Under the pieces are notes generated by a model that saw only the letters and a list, made by a program, of their open reading frames with translations, was not told the DNA's origin and made no database searches. The translations under genes were made by a program, and so were the position numbers. Shown in pieces: positions 1 through 10,168 of a stretch of 64,000 bases of DNA; positions within the stretch are counted from its first letter, which is position 1, and the number at the start of each line of letters is the position of its first letter. Source of the DNA: CAWAMR01 sp963783095 (GTDB taxonomy: Bacteria; Planctomycetota; Planctomycetia; Gemmatales; Gemmataceae); assembly GCA_963783095.1 (NCBI GenBank), contig CAWAMR010000008.1:1-64000 (forward strand), written 5' to 3'.

Positions 1-1
1 G

Positions 2-75
2 CAGCTCGGCATGAAAATGTGCATGAGTCGCAAGGGCGATTGCTACGACAAGGCTTGCGTTTCACACTACACCTC
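2..75 (+). pseudogene. IS3-family transposase orfB fragment
   Basis: Reading from base 2, the fragment encodes a stretch containing MSRKGDCYDKAC, the block around the last catalytic region of IS3-family integrase-core transposases (usually MSRKGDCYDNA). The gene enters from the left edge and loses its frame after about 20 codons, where the C-terminal end of the neighbouring serine recombinase begins on the other strand. It is a remnant and cannot make a working transposase. Confidence 0.7.
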
Positions 76-76
76 C

Positions 77-2143
77 TTGCGGCGATCAGAGACGACGTAG
101 GATGGCGCGCCTGCAGGAGCAGTTTAATGCCCTTCGCCTTTCGCGGCGAGTCAGGACCCGGCGCTTCGTACAGACACTCGTTCTTATCGCTATAGGCGTG
201 TCCGTGAAGCAGGCCGTGGCGGTTCCATATCTTCACACAGCATGGCGAGATTTGCAGCGCATTGGCCATTTCCTGCAGCGTCAGCAGCCCGGCTTCCCGT
301 AAGCGATCATAGCGCGGCTTCAGACCATAACTGCGCACAAGACGCGCAACCAGATGCGGATGGAAGGATCTGCCGGCGCCGGAGATAACGCCACGTTCAT
401 TCAGGATCGCGGCGATCTGCGCGACCGTATGCTTGTCAAGCAACTGGTCGATCTCATGACCACCGCCGAGGGTGTGACCCATTTCTGCCAGGATTGCAAT
501 GGCAAGGGCAGATTGAGTGTCTTGTGCGCGCCACCCTTGAAGCGGATCTGCAGCGTAACCTGGTGGCGGCGGCTTAGAGTCACATCCTCGAGCAGCAGCC
601 GAACCATGCGTTTGCGCTCTCGGTCCGGCGTGGCGAGATCACGCCACAGTCGGGGAAAGTCTGATGCCAATGCAAGGATGGCGGCGCGCTGATCGTCCGT
701 AAGAACCCGCGCATCTTGTTCGCGGCGGCGCGCATATTCTTCGTGTGCTTCGGTCAGTGCACGCAACTTATGATTCCAGTCCGCTTCCAGGGAGTCGGCA
801 ACGAGTCGGTTATCGGGGTCAACGCGCAGGTAGCGCCGCTGTGCCAAGTCTGCTTCGTACTTGGCACGTTCGACTTGTTTGTGGCGTAGTCGACCGGCTT
901 CCTCGATGCGCGACTGCAGTTCGTGCTGCACCGCCAATGTTACCTCGAGCGCGACCGGATTGACGGCATCGACAAGTAGATTGCCAATAGCTTGATCGAT
1001 ACCGACTCCGGGGACCCGTTGGCAAATCGGTTCCGCGTGTCGATGCCCTCGCGCTGGCAGACGTACTCGGGGCACAGGTGCCCATTGCGGCTATGGTAGC
1101 GAACCGTCATGCGGTTTCCACAGCGGCCGCAGACCACCATTCCTTGGAGCAGCGCGGGACCCTCGCGCGGTGGCCCGCGGCGCCGATCGGCTCCGATTGC
1201 CTGCGCGCTCTCGTGCAATCGCTTCTGGTTCTGTTCGTACTCTTCCCACGAGAGATAGCCTGCGTGAACATCGAGGATCAAAGTATCCCATTGGTCACGT
1301 CGGGGACCTTACGTAAACGCGTACTGCCATCGACTGTCTTTCGATTGTGCGTACGACCGTAGACGAACGCACCGGCATATCGCGGATTGTGCAAGATGCG
1401 CAGCACATGACTGTGATCGAGACCAGTCCATAGCAGCTCGCCCTTGTGCGGGCCTTTACCGCAGCGTCGTGGAAACGCCAAGCCCTGATGCCGCGCGGCT
1501 CTCGCCGTCGCCATCGCCGATCCCGTCCGGCGGAACGTTTCAAACAGCCAGCGCAAGCACTGCTGGACCTGTTGATCCGGGTCAAGACCGAGCACGCCCT
1601 CGGCGTTGTAGAGGAGTCCAACAGGTGGACGCATTCCAGCTCGCCGCGTCTGGCTTTGTTCAGGATCCCGCCTTGCAGCCGTGCCCGCAGCACATGGAGT
1701 TCGGCCTCGCTCATGGTGCCCTTGAGCCCCAGCAAGAGGCGATCATTGAAGTGGGCGGGATCATAAATGCCGTCCTCGTCGAGGATCAGCGTATCGGTTA
1801 GCGCGCAGATCTCCAGCAGCCGATGCCAATCGGTGGAGTTGCGCGCGAGACGCGACACTTCCAGTCCCAGGACGATGCCGGCTTGCCCAGACCGACCTCG
1901 GCCACCAGACGCTGGAAGCCTTCGCGGTCGCCGCTGACGCGCCGGACTGTCCGAGATCGGTGTCGATCACGATCATCTGTTCGATCGGCCAACCCAGCGC
2001 GATGGCCCGCTGGCGCAGGGCATATTGGCGCTTCAGTGCTCTCGGTGTTCTCGAACACTTGGCGCAAGCTCGATTGCCGGATATACAGATAGGCGTTACG
2101 TTTGAGGTGGCTGGCTTACCTTCTGCTGCCGATCGTTCCTCAT
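77..2143 (-). pseudogene. Large serine recombinase, frameshifted
   Basis: Pieced together over several frames, this is a site-specific serine recombinase of roughly 690 residues. The N-terminal part contains YLYIRQSSLRQV with the catalytic Ser, then TKRQYALRQRAIALGW and GLEVSRLARN of the resolvase fold. The recombinase domain follows, then a zinc ribbon (VCGRCGNRM near 1130), a coiled-coil region and a C-terminal HTH segment (GLLTLQEMANALQIS near 270). At least five frame changes separate these pieces. The ATG at 2143 overlaps the stop of the small ORF upstream (ATGA), which fixes the start. It belongs to a four-gene module with the small ORF, the HTH protein and the DUF5372 protein. The family mobilises DNA by strand exchange; this copy as written is dead. 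Confidence 0.85.
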
Positions 2144-2388
2144 GCGTTCGCCTCCCGACGGCCATTGAGAACCATTGCGGCCAGGATCATCGTCACCTCC
2201 TTGTGCAGCTCCAAGGGGAAGACTTCATCCTCATCAAGCCGTTCCTCGGCTGGCGCCGGCACCTGCACCACGCATTGCGCCCACGCCTGCATCCATACGC
2301 ACATGCCACTGCACATGAACAGCGCCAGCCCTTGACCGCGAGGTAACCCCACGCGGTCGCCGAGAGCCTCTGTTGTCTCCAGACTCAT
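2140..2388 (-). CDS. Small recombinase-module protein
   Basis: An 82-residue protein of unknown function. It sits between the HTH protein and the serine recombinase, sharing ATGA overlaps at both ends, so the three genes are translationally coupled. Small proteins ending in a helix like ELHKEVTMILAAMVL recur in front of this type of recombinase in Burkholderiales; this is from memory of family context. No membrane segment or catalytic motif is visible. An accessory role in recombination is an inference from position only. Confidence 0.55.
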   Translation of the reverse strand: MSLETTEALGDRVGLPRGQGLALFMCSGMCVWMQAWAQCVVQVPAPAEERLDEDEVFPLELHKEVTMILAAMVLNGRREANA

Positions 2389-2907
2389 AACGGCGAAATC
2401 AATCCATCATTAGCAGGCGCGCGGCGAGGCAATGAGGTGAGGGATTCGTTGCGGTTTTTTTTGGCGCCGAAACTGTCGTTCGATACTGCGTGGGTGAGCC
2501 TGGTACCCCGAACTTCTTCTGCACCAGCTTCGCCAGACGTCGGCTCGCAGGGATGGCTCGGCAACGCGTGCCCGGTCAAGAACTCCATCACCGTCGGGGT
2601 CAGCTTGTGGCCGCTCCGAGGTCCAGGCTTCTGGGTATCAGACCGGCCAACCCACTCTGCGCGAAGGCGGTTTGAGCCTGGTAGAACGAGGGCCTGGAGA
2701 AGCCAGATATCTTGGCAGCTTCGCTCACCGGTCGCTTCTCCGTGCTGACTAGGCGCAGCATTTCGTACTTGACCTGCAGCAGATCGTGAGGATCGAAGAA
2801 CTCGCTGCCCCAAAACAGCGAGTAGCTGACGGCATCGGACGCGGATTGAGGGTCGCCTGTTGCCGCAACCGACGTTGTTTCTCTTCCTTGCGTCGGTCTG
2901 TCGGCAT
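2385..2907 (-). pseudogene. Recombinase-module HTH protein, frameshifted
   Basis: The ATG at 2907 has a good Shine-Dalgarno (GGAGG, 7 bases upstream) and opens MPTDRRKEEKQRR. In successive frames one reads a segment like DLLQVKYEMLRLVST, then VSEAAKISGFSRPSFYQAQ, a helix-turn-helix typical of transposase-like regulators, then KLTPTVMEFL. At least two frame changes break the gene. The family is a DNA-binding HTH protein of about 130-150 residues found with serine recombinases and DUF5372 proteins. It probably binds the ends of the element or regulates it; that is inference. Confidence 0.65.
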
Positions 2908-3116
2908 TCGCACCTCCAGGGAAGAATCCACTAATTACTGTAAATACAATTATGTACCATATTTATCAATATGCAAGTTAAATATCAAGGATATTTGCGG
3001 AAATATGGCTGTTTTTCAGGCGACATATCGACAGCCAAGGTAACCACGGAAGGCGTTTATCGGCATAGTTAATTTTACACATGCGGCGTATTTGGCCTTA
3101 CACATGCACGCACTCT

Positions 3117-3380
3117 TCATGGCTCCAGCGTGGCGATCAAACGCCCCAGTTCAAGCAACTCTTCCACGCGAAACAAGGCGCGCCCGGCAGCGACCACGTT
3201 GAATGGGGCCTCGCCGACGACGCTCGTCCAGCTTGCGGGCAGCGCCCGCAGTCGGCCATTCGCGTCGTGAAACCAAACCCTGTCCTCATGCCAGTTCTGG
3301 GCGTGAAGGACCAGTTCGAATTCCAGCAAATGAAGGGGATGGTACGGATGAGTTACCTGAAAACGTCGGCTTCCAGCGTC
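3117..3380 (-). CDS. DUF5372-family protein, 5' end unclear
   Basis: The segment FQVTHPYHPLHLLEFEL through HEDRVWFHDANGRLRALP and RALFRVEELLEL matches the DUF5372 family, small proteins of about 80 residues that accompany this type of serine recombinase. The natural start is not clear: the frame stays open to 3446, but bases beyond about 3390 belong to an IS3 remnant on the other strand, so the gene may be truncated at its 5' end. Function is unknown. It is probably the first gene of the recombinase module. Confidence 0.7.
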   Translation of the reverse strand, partial: DAGSRRFQVTHPYHPLHLLEFELVLHAQNWHEDRVWFHDANGRLRALPASWTSVVGEAPFNVVAAGRALFRVEELLELGRLIATLEP

Positions 3381-3404
3381 ACTCACGGGCGCAGTTGTCT
3401 GCGG

Positions 3405-3616
3405 ACTCCAACGCGCCGATGGAAAGTTTTTTTGGGGCTCGCTCAAGAACGAACTCGTGTATCACGAGCGTTTCGCCAAGCGTCAATAAGCCCGCAATGC
3501 GATCACCAAATATTTTGGAATCCTATGCAACTGGCAGCATAAACAGGCTTACCGCGGCTATCTGTCTCCTGCCGCCTTCACACAGCAGTTCTTCAAAAAT
3601 CGGCTCGTTGCTTAAC
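3405..3616 (+). pseudogene. IS3-family transposase orfB C-terminal remnant
   Basis: With one frame change at the T-run near 3426, the strand reads NAPMESFFG, SLKNELVYHERFAKRQ, a stop codon, then YFGILCNWQHKQAYRGYLSP and TQQFFKNRLVA. This is the C-terminal end of an IS3-family integrase-core transposase. It carries an in-frame TAA and a frameshift and lacks its first two-thirds. Together with the fragment at the left edge it shows IS3 elements have come and gone on both sides of the recombinase module. Confidence 0.7.
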
Positions 3617-4334
3617 CCGTTGGCCTCCACTATTGACGACCGACCTCACCCTCCGCCATAGGTGTTTTCGGCGACATCGAGGCGGCCGTTGGCGAGGTGC
3701 AATCAAATATCAATGTGGGGACCGCAGACGTGAATTCGGCCACGACACCGAAGCAGCGTGGCGAAGCCGAGCGACCACTGGCGAAACTCATGGAACAGAA
3801 GTCCCGGTTGCAATTCAGCTTGGTCGGGCGAAGGCTCGCCAGTTGAATAGTCATGTCCGACATGAAGAGGGCGTGACCAGCGTGGATTATCGAATTGGAC
3901 GGCGTAGACCCTTGTCATATAAGGCTGTGTCCAAGGGTGCCCAACATGTCCGGGAAAATCAGAGAATCTTGCTATCTATATAACACCGGCATTATTATTT
4001 ATGGAAAGGATCTACCGGTAGCCAGCGGCCAGGGCGAGGCGTTAGAATCCAACAGTTCACCAAGAGCTGAACCCGCATCGACAGCGAAGTTTGAGTTAAG
4101 GTGCACAATGGGGGGGTATATGCGCAAATATAAGTGAAGCCGTGCAGGAAAAAGGCAGTTATGTGGCGGTTTATGAGCGGACCAGACCGAGACGTTGGTC
4201 GGCTATGCGATCTTGGATTCGGAAGGTAACGAAGTAGCCCTTTTCGATGATTGGATCGATGCGCTGGAGGCACTCGATGTGGCCACGGACAGCGATAAGC
4301 CGACATCACGATCACCCAGGATGCGAGGCTTAGT
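3617..4334. other. Gene-poor stretch with a possible gene tail
   Basis: No convincing complete gene is seen in these 700 bases. Around 4190-4335 the plus strand reads TLVGYAILDSEGNEVALFDD and onwards to a stop just inside the IS5 end, which looks like the tail of a small acidic protein cut by the insertion; it has no recognised family. Near 3922-3957 lies one copy of a degenerate repeat that recurs near 5689. Confidence 0.35.
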
Positions 4335-5504
4335 TTAGGGCTACGCTGAAAAAGGTCAACGCCGTTGGGCGGTCGATCGTTAAATGCGGATGAAACAACA
4401 GACCCTTGCGATGGCGGCCATCAAGGCGCCGGATTTGAACAGTACCGTCGGCCAACCAAACGTGATGTGTTCCTTGAGACGATGGAGCAGATCGTGCCGT
4501 GGCCGCAACTGTGCGAGGTTGTCGAACCGTACTATCCGAAGGGTCAGGGCGGACGCCCGCCAGTGGGTCTGGAGCGCATGCTGCGCATGCACTTTGTGCA
4601 GCACTGGTTCAACCTGGCGGATGAAGCCTGCGAGGAAGCGCTGCTGGACAGCACCGCCTTGCGGCGATTCGTTGGGATCGACCTGGGGCGCGAGCGGGTT
4701 CCCGATGGCACGACGCTGTTGAAATTCCGCCGGCTGCTGGAGAGCAACAAGCTCGGCGAGCAGTTGTTCGCCAAGGTCGGCGAGGTACTGCAAGGGCGCG
4801 GGCTGAAGGTGGCACCGGCACCATCGTGGATGCGACCATCATCGGTGCGCCCAGTTCCACGAAGAACGCGGACAAGGCGCGAGACCCCGAAATGCATCAG
4901 ACGCGGAAGGGCCAGCAGTGGTACTTCGGGATGAAGCTGCATATCGGTGTCGATAGCCAGACGGGACTGGCACACAGCGCGGTAGTGACCGCTGCGAACG
5001 TGCATGACAAGCATCCGCTGCCGGCTTTGCTGCATGGCGCCGAGCAGCGTGTATACGGCGACAGCGCATATGCGAGCCAGAAGGAACTCATCGCCAGCAA
5101 GGCACCGCAAGCGAAGGACTTTACCAACCAGCGTGTGCGCAACCGCAGTGGCGAAGTCGATGAAACCAGGCGCACGAAGAACCGCAACAAGTCCAGGATA
5201 CGCGCCCGGGTCGAGCACGTCTTTGCGGTGGTCAAGCGGCTGTGGGGTTTCGTTAAGGTGCGCTATCGCGGCCTGGCGAAGAACGCCACGCACGCTTTTA
5301 CCGCACTGGCGCTAGCCAACATCTACATGAGCCGCAAGCGGCTGATGGCACAGGTGCGTCCATGAGCGGCCAAAGTGGGTCGAGAGACCCACTTATAAGG
5401 CCCTTCTGGGCCAGGAAATGGAACCAGTCGCGTCGCTGATCTCGCATTCCGAAATTCAGCTGCAAACCGTCGGCGAAAACAGCGGCTTCTTCAGCGTAGC
5501 CTAA
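4335..5504 (+). mobile_element. IS5-family insertion sequence
   Basis: The transposase gene is bracketed by imperfect inverted repeats. The left end reads TTAGGGCTACGCTGAAAAAG (4335-4354) and the right end, on the other strand, reads TTAGGCTACGCTGAAGAAG (5504-5486). The outer TTAG/CTAA matches the short target duplication preferred by many IS5-family elements. The element is about 1.17 kb, normal for the family, and appears complete at both ends, though its transposase carries frame changes. Confidence 0.75.
4390..5365 (+). pseudogene. IS5-family transposase, frameshifted
   Basis: A DDE transposase that would be about 325 residues. It begins MKQQTLAMAA at 4390, changes frame near 4420 and continues through DVFLETMEQIVPWPQL, RPPVGLERMLRMHFVQHWFN (N-terminal DUF772 domain), then, after a second frame change near 4810, IVDATIIGAPSSTKN with the first catalytic Asp, YGDSAYAS with the second, and the final helix RARVEHVFAVVKRLWGF with the catalytic Glu. 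All catalytic residues are present, so only the two indels stop it from being intact; sequencing error is possible. Confidence 0.8.
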
Positions 5505-5879
5505 CCTCAGCGCATCCCCCGACACAGTCGTGTATGACAAAGTTCCACAAGATCCGGGCACATGTCCAGTGTAGACGACGGCATTGGATCTTCAAAGTCT
5601 AGGAGGACTTACCGGTGTGTCGAGAAGGAGCAAGAAGCGACCGGGTAATTGCGCGCACGGCGGGAAAGCAAAACACCCTGTCGTATTGGGCTGCGTCCAG
5701 GATGTCCAACGTGTCTGGGGAAGGGTGAAATTTTGTTCTGATAACGCACAGCTCAGGAGCCCCTGCTTCTAGGATGGGGGTACGAACATTTTGGTGCTAG
5801 GGAAGGTCTGCAAAAGTCCTGGCGTTGATGTGTGAGTGGACTATCCTGGAAGAAGGATAGTGAATCAGGGAGAGTCGTG
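5505..5879. other. Spacer between IS5-type copies
   Basis: No gene could be supported. Near 5689-5725 lies a sequence close to one at 3922-3957 (about 28 of 34 bases alike), possibly the end of another degraded element. The last 60 bases lead into the second IS5-type transposase. Confidence 0.3.
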
Positions 5880-6406
5880 ATGACGCAACTGGGTCTCGGT
5901 CTGGATCTGTCAACGAAGCGCACACGCAAGCGTGAATTCCTCGAAGAGATGAGGCGCGTGGTGCCGTGGTCGAAGCTGATTGCGCTGATCGAGCCGCACT
6001 ACCCGAAGGGTAAGACGGGACGCCCGCCCTTTCCGATTGCGACGATGCTGCAGATTCATTTTATGCAGCAGTGGTTTGGCCTGTCGGATCCGGCGATGGA
6101 AGAGGCGCTCTATGACGTGCCGCTGTACCGGGACTTTGCGGGGCTGGATGGTGGTATGACGCGTTTGCCCGACGAGAGCACGATCCTGCGGTTTCGCCAT
6201 CTGCTCGAAGCTCACGGTCTGGCTGCGCAGATGTTTGCGCTGGTCAATGAGATTCTGATCCACAAGGGATTGATGCTCAAGGCGGGATCGGTGGTGGACG
6301 CCACCCTGATATCAGCGCCCACCTCGACGAAGAATGCCTCGGGTGAGCGAGACCCGGAAATGCACCAGACAAAGAAAGGACGTAATGGTACTTCGGGATG
6401 AAGGCG
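5880..6406 (+). pseudogene. IS5-family transposase, 3' half missing
   Basis: An IS5-family transposase related to but distinct from the upstream copy: EFLEEMRRVVPWSKLIALIE, RPPFPIATMLQIHFMQQWF, then SVVDATLISAPTSTKNASG with the first catalytic Asp. It breaks after KKGRNG with a frameshift (the sequence continues WYFGMKAHV in another frame) and the homology ends abruptly at about 6406. The second Asp and the Glu are absent, so a deletion or another insertion removed the 3' half. The ATG at 5880 is chosen because MTQLGLGLDL is the usual start of this subgroup. Confidence 0.8.
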
Positions 6407-6525
6407 CACGTGCGACCTGCAAGTCGCTTGAATTTCTGTTCGACTCAACGTGATCCGTTGTGATCGAACCGGCTGTTCCATCAGCCGTTTCCTACCCAGA
6501 CATGCGGAGCCGGTAACGGCTCGCG

Positions 6526-6741
6526 GTGCTCGACAACATGGGACTGACTGTCTCGGATGCCGTGCGTATTCTCCTGACGCGCGTTGCCAACGAAGGTGCA
6601 TTGCCGTTCGCCTTCGCGACCGACCCGGCCGTACATGACGCCTGGTTTCGCGCGAAGGTGCAGGAAGCATTGGACGACCCCCGCCCCGCTACCCCTGTTG
6701 CCGGCGGTATAAAAGCGCGGCTAGATGGCGGCAAGGGATAA
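6526..6741 (+). CDS. RelB/DinJ-like antitoxin, N-terminus truncated
   Basis: VLDNMGLTVSDAVRILLTRV followed by ANEGALPFAF is the signature of RelB/DinJ ribbon-helix-helix antitoxins, which neutralise a RelE/YafQ-type mRNA interferase and repress their own operon. About 20 residues of the usual N-terminal beta strand are lost: an in-frame TAA lies four codons before the assigned GTG start. No toxin gene follows; the next gene is on the opposite strand. It is therefore an orphan or decayed antitoxin stranded between an IS5 relic and an IS21 element. Confidence 0.65.
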   Translation: MLDNMGLTVSDAVRILLTRVANEGALPFAFATDPAVHDAWFRAKVQEALDDPRPATPVAGGIKARLDGGKG

Positions 6742-6781
6742 AAGAGAACCGACCGAGGCCGATGTCGGCCTACGGTTGGGG

Positions 6782-7000
6782 TTAAAAGGGATCGTCGATG
6801 TTGTTCGGGTGAGCGTTCACGGGCGGGACGCGTTGCTCTCGCTGCAGTTCATGCAACGCGAGCTGGTAGTGAGTGCAGATCCGCTCGCGTAGATCGTCGA
6901 GGAGTTCAATGACGGCGAGCGCCTGGTCGGCCGACCAGTCGTCGGGGATCAGGAAGTCGAGCCCGTGCGTGGTTCCGGAAGGCAGGTGACTACGCGTCAT
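6782..7000 (-). CDS. Hypothetical protein following istB
   Basis: A 72-residue protein of unknown function, with DDWSADQALAVIELLDDLRE predicting a helical segment. It starts within the end of the istB frame, so it is probably read from the same IS21 transcript. Similar small proteins occur beside IS21-type genes in Burkholderia; this is recalled, not checked. No motif points to a function. Confidence 0.45.
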   Translation of the reverse strand: MTRSHLPSGTTHGLDFLIPDDWSADQALAVIELLDDLRERICTHYQLALHELQREQRVPPVNAHPNNIDDPF

Positions 7001-7764
7001 GACGTCTTCTTCTCGGCTTTAGCTGCACTGCGTTTCTTCGTGCGTTGCTCAGCGCGTTCGCGTGCCTCCTTACACGATAGGACTCGCCCTCGATCACGAC
7101 GACCTCTGCACGATGCACCAGTCGGTCAACAAGCGAGACGACGCAAGCGGCGTTCGGGAAACACCTCTGACCATTCTGCAAACGGTCTGTTTGTCGTAAC
7201 CACGGTTGATGCGACTCCGTATCTCCGGCTAACGAGTTCGAACAGCAGATCGGCGTGGCGGTTCGAGTACGAGAGGTAGCCGACTTCGTCGATCACCAGA
7301 ACGTCGGGTGAGGCATAGCGGTTCAGTCGGCGACGTAGCGCAGAATCGCTGTCGAGCGCGGCAAGTTCGCCGAGCATCTGGCCGGCCGTAGTGAACAAAG
7401 CAGTATGGCCACGTACGATTGCCTGATAGGCGAGATTGAGCGCCAGCGTCGATTTGCCGACGCCGTTTGGGCCGATCAGCACGACGTTCGCGGTGTCCTT
7501 GACGAACTCCAGCGCCATCAGCTCTTCGACGGCGGCACGATCGCACCGCTTGGGCCAGGCCCAGTCGAAGTCGCACAGCGGTTTGAAGCTGCCCAGATGG
7601 GCATCGCGGATACGTCGCTCCAGAGAACGGCGGCCGCGCTCGTCCTCTTCCCACTGCAGCAGCGGCGCGACCCACTGCTCGGCTGCCACGTCGGGCCAAT
7701 GCGCCAGCAGTCCATACAGGCGCAAGGCGTGCGCGCGAGTTTGCAGCTCATCAGGCGTGTTCAT
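6990..7764 (-). pseudogene. istB: IS21-family IstB helper ATPase, frameshifted near the end
   Basis: IstB is the AAA+ ATPase that assists the IstA transposase of IS21 elements. The protein shows LIGPNGVGKSTLALNLAYQA (Walker A, about residue 95), VLVIDEVGYLSYSNRHADLL (Walker B, about 160) and STVVTTNRPFAEWSEVFP (sensor 1). A frame change near 7160 is needed to reach the usual C-terminal end (CVVSLVDRLVHRAEVVVIEG). The ATG at 7764 overlaps the end of istA by 14 bases, the usual istA-istB arrangement. Without the indel it would be about 255 residues, normal for the family. Confidence 0.8.
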
Positions 7765-9257
7765 CGGTGTCTCCCGCGATCTGGTCGTAAATGTCGAGCC
7801 GGTGGGGTGTTACGAGCGTGTCTTTCTTGCGCACGTGTTCGGGCAACGGGATGGCAACGGGCGGAGGTGCCTGGCGCGCTTCGCGCCGGCGCTCCAGCGC
7901 AAGACGCACCGGATTCGGATGAGGTGCCGCACCACTGGCGAGGGTCTCCTCGATAGCCGCCTGCAGTTCGGCGGCGCCATAGCGATCAAGCAGGCGCAGC
8001 AAATGCGATGTAATGTTGCCCAGATTGCCACCGCGTTCAGCGGCGCGTTGCATCAGCAGCCGGCTGGCAGGAGCCGCGTGGCCCAGATGGTCAAGGCCAC
8101 GATGGTGACGGGCTTCGCGTTTGCGTTCGAGCAGGCCTTCAATATGCGCAGCAATCTCGATCTGTGCGCCGCGATCGTAACTGCGCTCATGGGTGGCGAG
8201 CAGCATGGCGCCATCGAGGATGCGCACCTGACGAGGATCGGCCCGTACCGTGAGCGTGCGGCGCACGTGGGTGTGCGGGAATCGAGTAATCGTTCAGATC
8301 AAAGCGAACGTACGGAGTCTTGCCAACCTAGACCGCCAGTTGCAGTTCGCACGGGTAGGGATTCTCGGGCAAACCCAGCAGACTTGGCTGTTCGCGTTCG
8401 AAGGCTTCGCGCACGGTGATCGTGGGCTCCTCGCGGCAAGGGCGATTCGCGGCAGGACCAGCGCACCAGAGTGCCGCCTGGGCATTCAGATCGTCGAGGT
8501 CGATGAACTTGCGCGCGGCAAAGAAGTTCTCGCGTACATATCGGATTGCACGTTCGACACGGCCCTTCTCGTTGCCTCGCGCAACGGCCACAGGACGGGG
8601 CTCATAGCGATGATGGGCGGCGAACGCGAGCAGAGTTGAGGATTGAACCGGATCGCGTCACCCTGACGCTCAAGGACGGCGCTCTTGAGGTTGTCGTAGA
8701 GCAGGACCCTGGGCAGACCGGACCATGCCTCGAAGGCGCCTGCATGGCCGGCCAGGAAGCTGTCCATGCGGGCATCAAGGAAGAAGCGCAGGTAAATCTG
8801 CCGTGACCACGACAGCACCATCACGAAGGCCATCAGCGGTCGGCGCGCGCGACCGATCTGCAGGTGATCGAAATGGGCCCAGTCGACCTGTCCTTGTTCT
8901 CCGGGCAGTGTGCGAAGACGCAAATAGGCCTCGGTGATCGGCCGTGGACGGTGCACCGAGATCAGATGCCTGAAGTGGTGATGATTGCCCCGGTAGCCGC
9001 GCTCGCACACCATCGCATACAGGCGGCTGGCCGTGAGTGACGGAAACTTCTTCAGCGTCTCGTGGATGAACGGCAGGTAGGCGTCGATCTGCGAAGGTCG
9101 TTGCACGGCCACCGATCCTGGGCAGTCCGGCCTGCGCCAGCACCCGCTGGACCGTGCCGCGGTGCACATGCAATTGGCGCGCGATGGTGCCGCAGCGCCA
9201 CTTCTCGACGTGGTAATAGCGCAGGATCTGCGCCTCGAGTTCTGCTCCGATGGTCAT
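7751..9257 (-). pseudogene. istA: IS21-family IstA transposase, frameshifted
   Basis: IstA is the DDE transposase of IS21 elements. It starts MTIGAELEAQILRYYHVEKW at 9257 with an N-terminal HTH (GTIARQLHVHRGTVQRVL). The integrase core follows in other frames: GEQGQVDWAHFD (first Asp), VLLYDNLKSAVLER (second Asp) and NEKGRVERAIRYVRENF (Glu), then a basic C-terminal domain ending TDEHA. At least three frame changes (near 9115, 8640 and 8330) break the gene. All three catalytic residues remain. I could not place the IS ends. Confidence 0.8.
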
Positions 9258-9272
9258 GGGTCGTGTCCTGTG

Positions 9273-9810
9273 TAAGTCTAGTAGCAGTACGAACATCATC
9301 GGAAGACCCGACGTGCGCAGTGGCCCGAGGCGTACGAAGCGCCGAGCAGACGCAGTGGCAGAAGTGGCAATGCGCGGGCACAGACGCCTGGCGATAGCGG
9401 GAGCCGTTGCTTTGGCCGCCGACGTCGTCGGGGTCGCTTGCCAGTAGAGCATCGGCGGCAGGCGCTGCGGAACCCTGATGCGTCACTTTATTTTGGCGAG
9501 CTGCGATAGCGGCGCATCCGTTCGGCGTGCGCGAGGCGGCCATGGCGGCTGCGCTGGTAGCGGCTGCCCGGCCTCGCGCATGCTGGCTCTGCCGAGCGGC
9601 CAACGAGCAGTCGCCGTCGCAGTAGATCTGGCCGCGGTCGCAACGGCGGCAAACGATGACCTGCGCCCGGCAGCGCGCGCACACGAAAAGGCGGCCTGTG
9701 GCCGGCATCGAAGCAATCCCCGTCAATGCCGAGGCGATATCGACAGGGCTGGCGAGGCGTGCAATACTCATTGCACACCCATGCTCCGTGCACGCGGTGG
9801 GGTCTGACAT
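9273..9810 (-). pseudogene. IS21-linked zinc-ribbon protein, frameshifted
   Basis: Starting MSDPTACTEHGCAMSIARL, the protein has two CxxC pairs (CARCRAQVIVCRRCDRGQ) and a further C-x3-C, then in a shifted frame RYQRSRHGRLAHAERMRRYR, and later ACHFCHC-like cysteines. Proteins with this pattern often lie just upstream of istA in Burkholderia IS21-type elements; this is recalled context. A zinc-binding, possibly DNA-binding accessory protein is a reasonable guess. The frame change near 9560 and the overlap with istA suggest it is not intact. Confidence 0.5.
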
Positions 9811-10168
9811 CGGAGTGAACTTGGCGGTTTGGGCCGGTGTCGGGCCTGTTTCTTCGGCGGTGAACTGTTCTTCTACCGCATCTCGTATCCCTGCGTCACC
9901 CCCTCCAGCAAACGCGAGCCGGCGCCGGGTGCGTCTTCACTCGCCCTTCGGGCTCCTTACGACGCACCGCAGCGCAGTCCGACTATGCCTCAACAAGCAA
10001 TTCCTGAGCGAACGGCAAATACGTCTCGTTCAACATTGCACGTACCCGCCGCCGTCTAATTGCGCTTTCTGACCGCCGGTCACAGGGTCTATATGCCGGG
10101 TCGCGCCATGGCTTCGCGATTACCCTCGCGCACGCCACACGTGGCGCCTCGGACTGATCGACTTCTCT
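9811..10168. other. Intergenic stretch, no gene seen
   Basis: This GC-rich stretch separates the mobile-element block from the catabolic block. No reading frame has a recognisable family or a convincing ribosome site. Confidence 0.4.

Noticed and set aside
3500..3505. In-frame TAA in the IS3 remnant as a sign of stop-codon recoding
   Set aside because: The fragment is clearly decayed, with a frameshift and missing its 5' part, and lies in the Burkholderia-like half.
4544..5293. Minus-strand frame of 249 codons across the IS5 element
   Set aside because: Shadow of the IS5 transposase; high-GC DNA often leaves such frames open.
7436..8419. Long plus-strand frame of 327 codons
   Set aside because: It is the antisense of istB and istA, whose motifs are clear on the other strand; the translation is rich in Arg/Ser with no family features.
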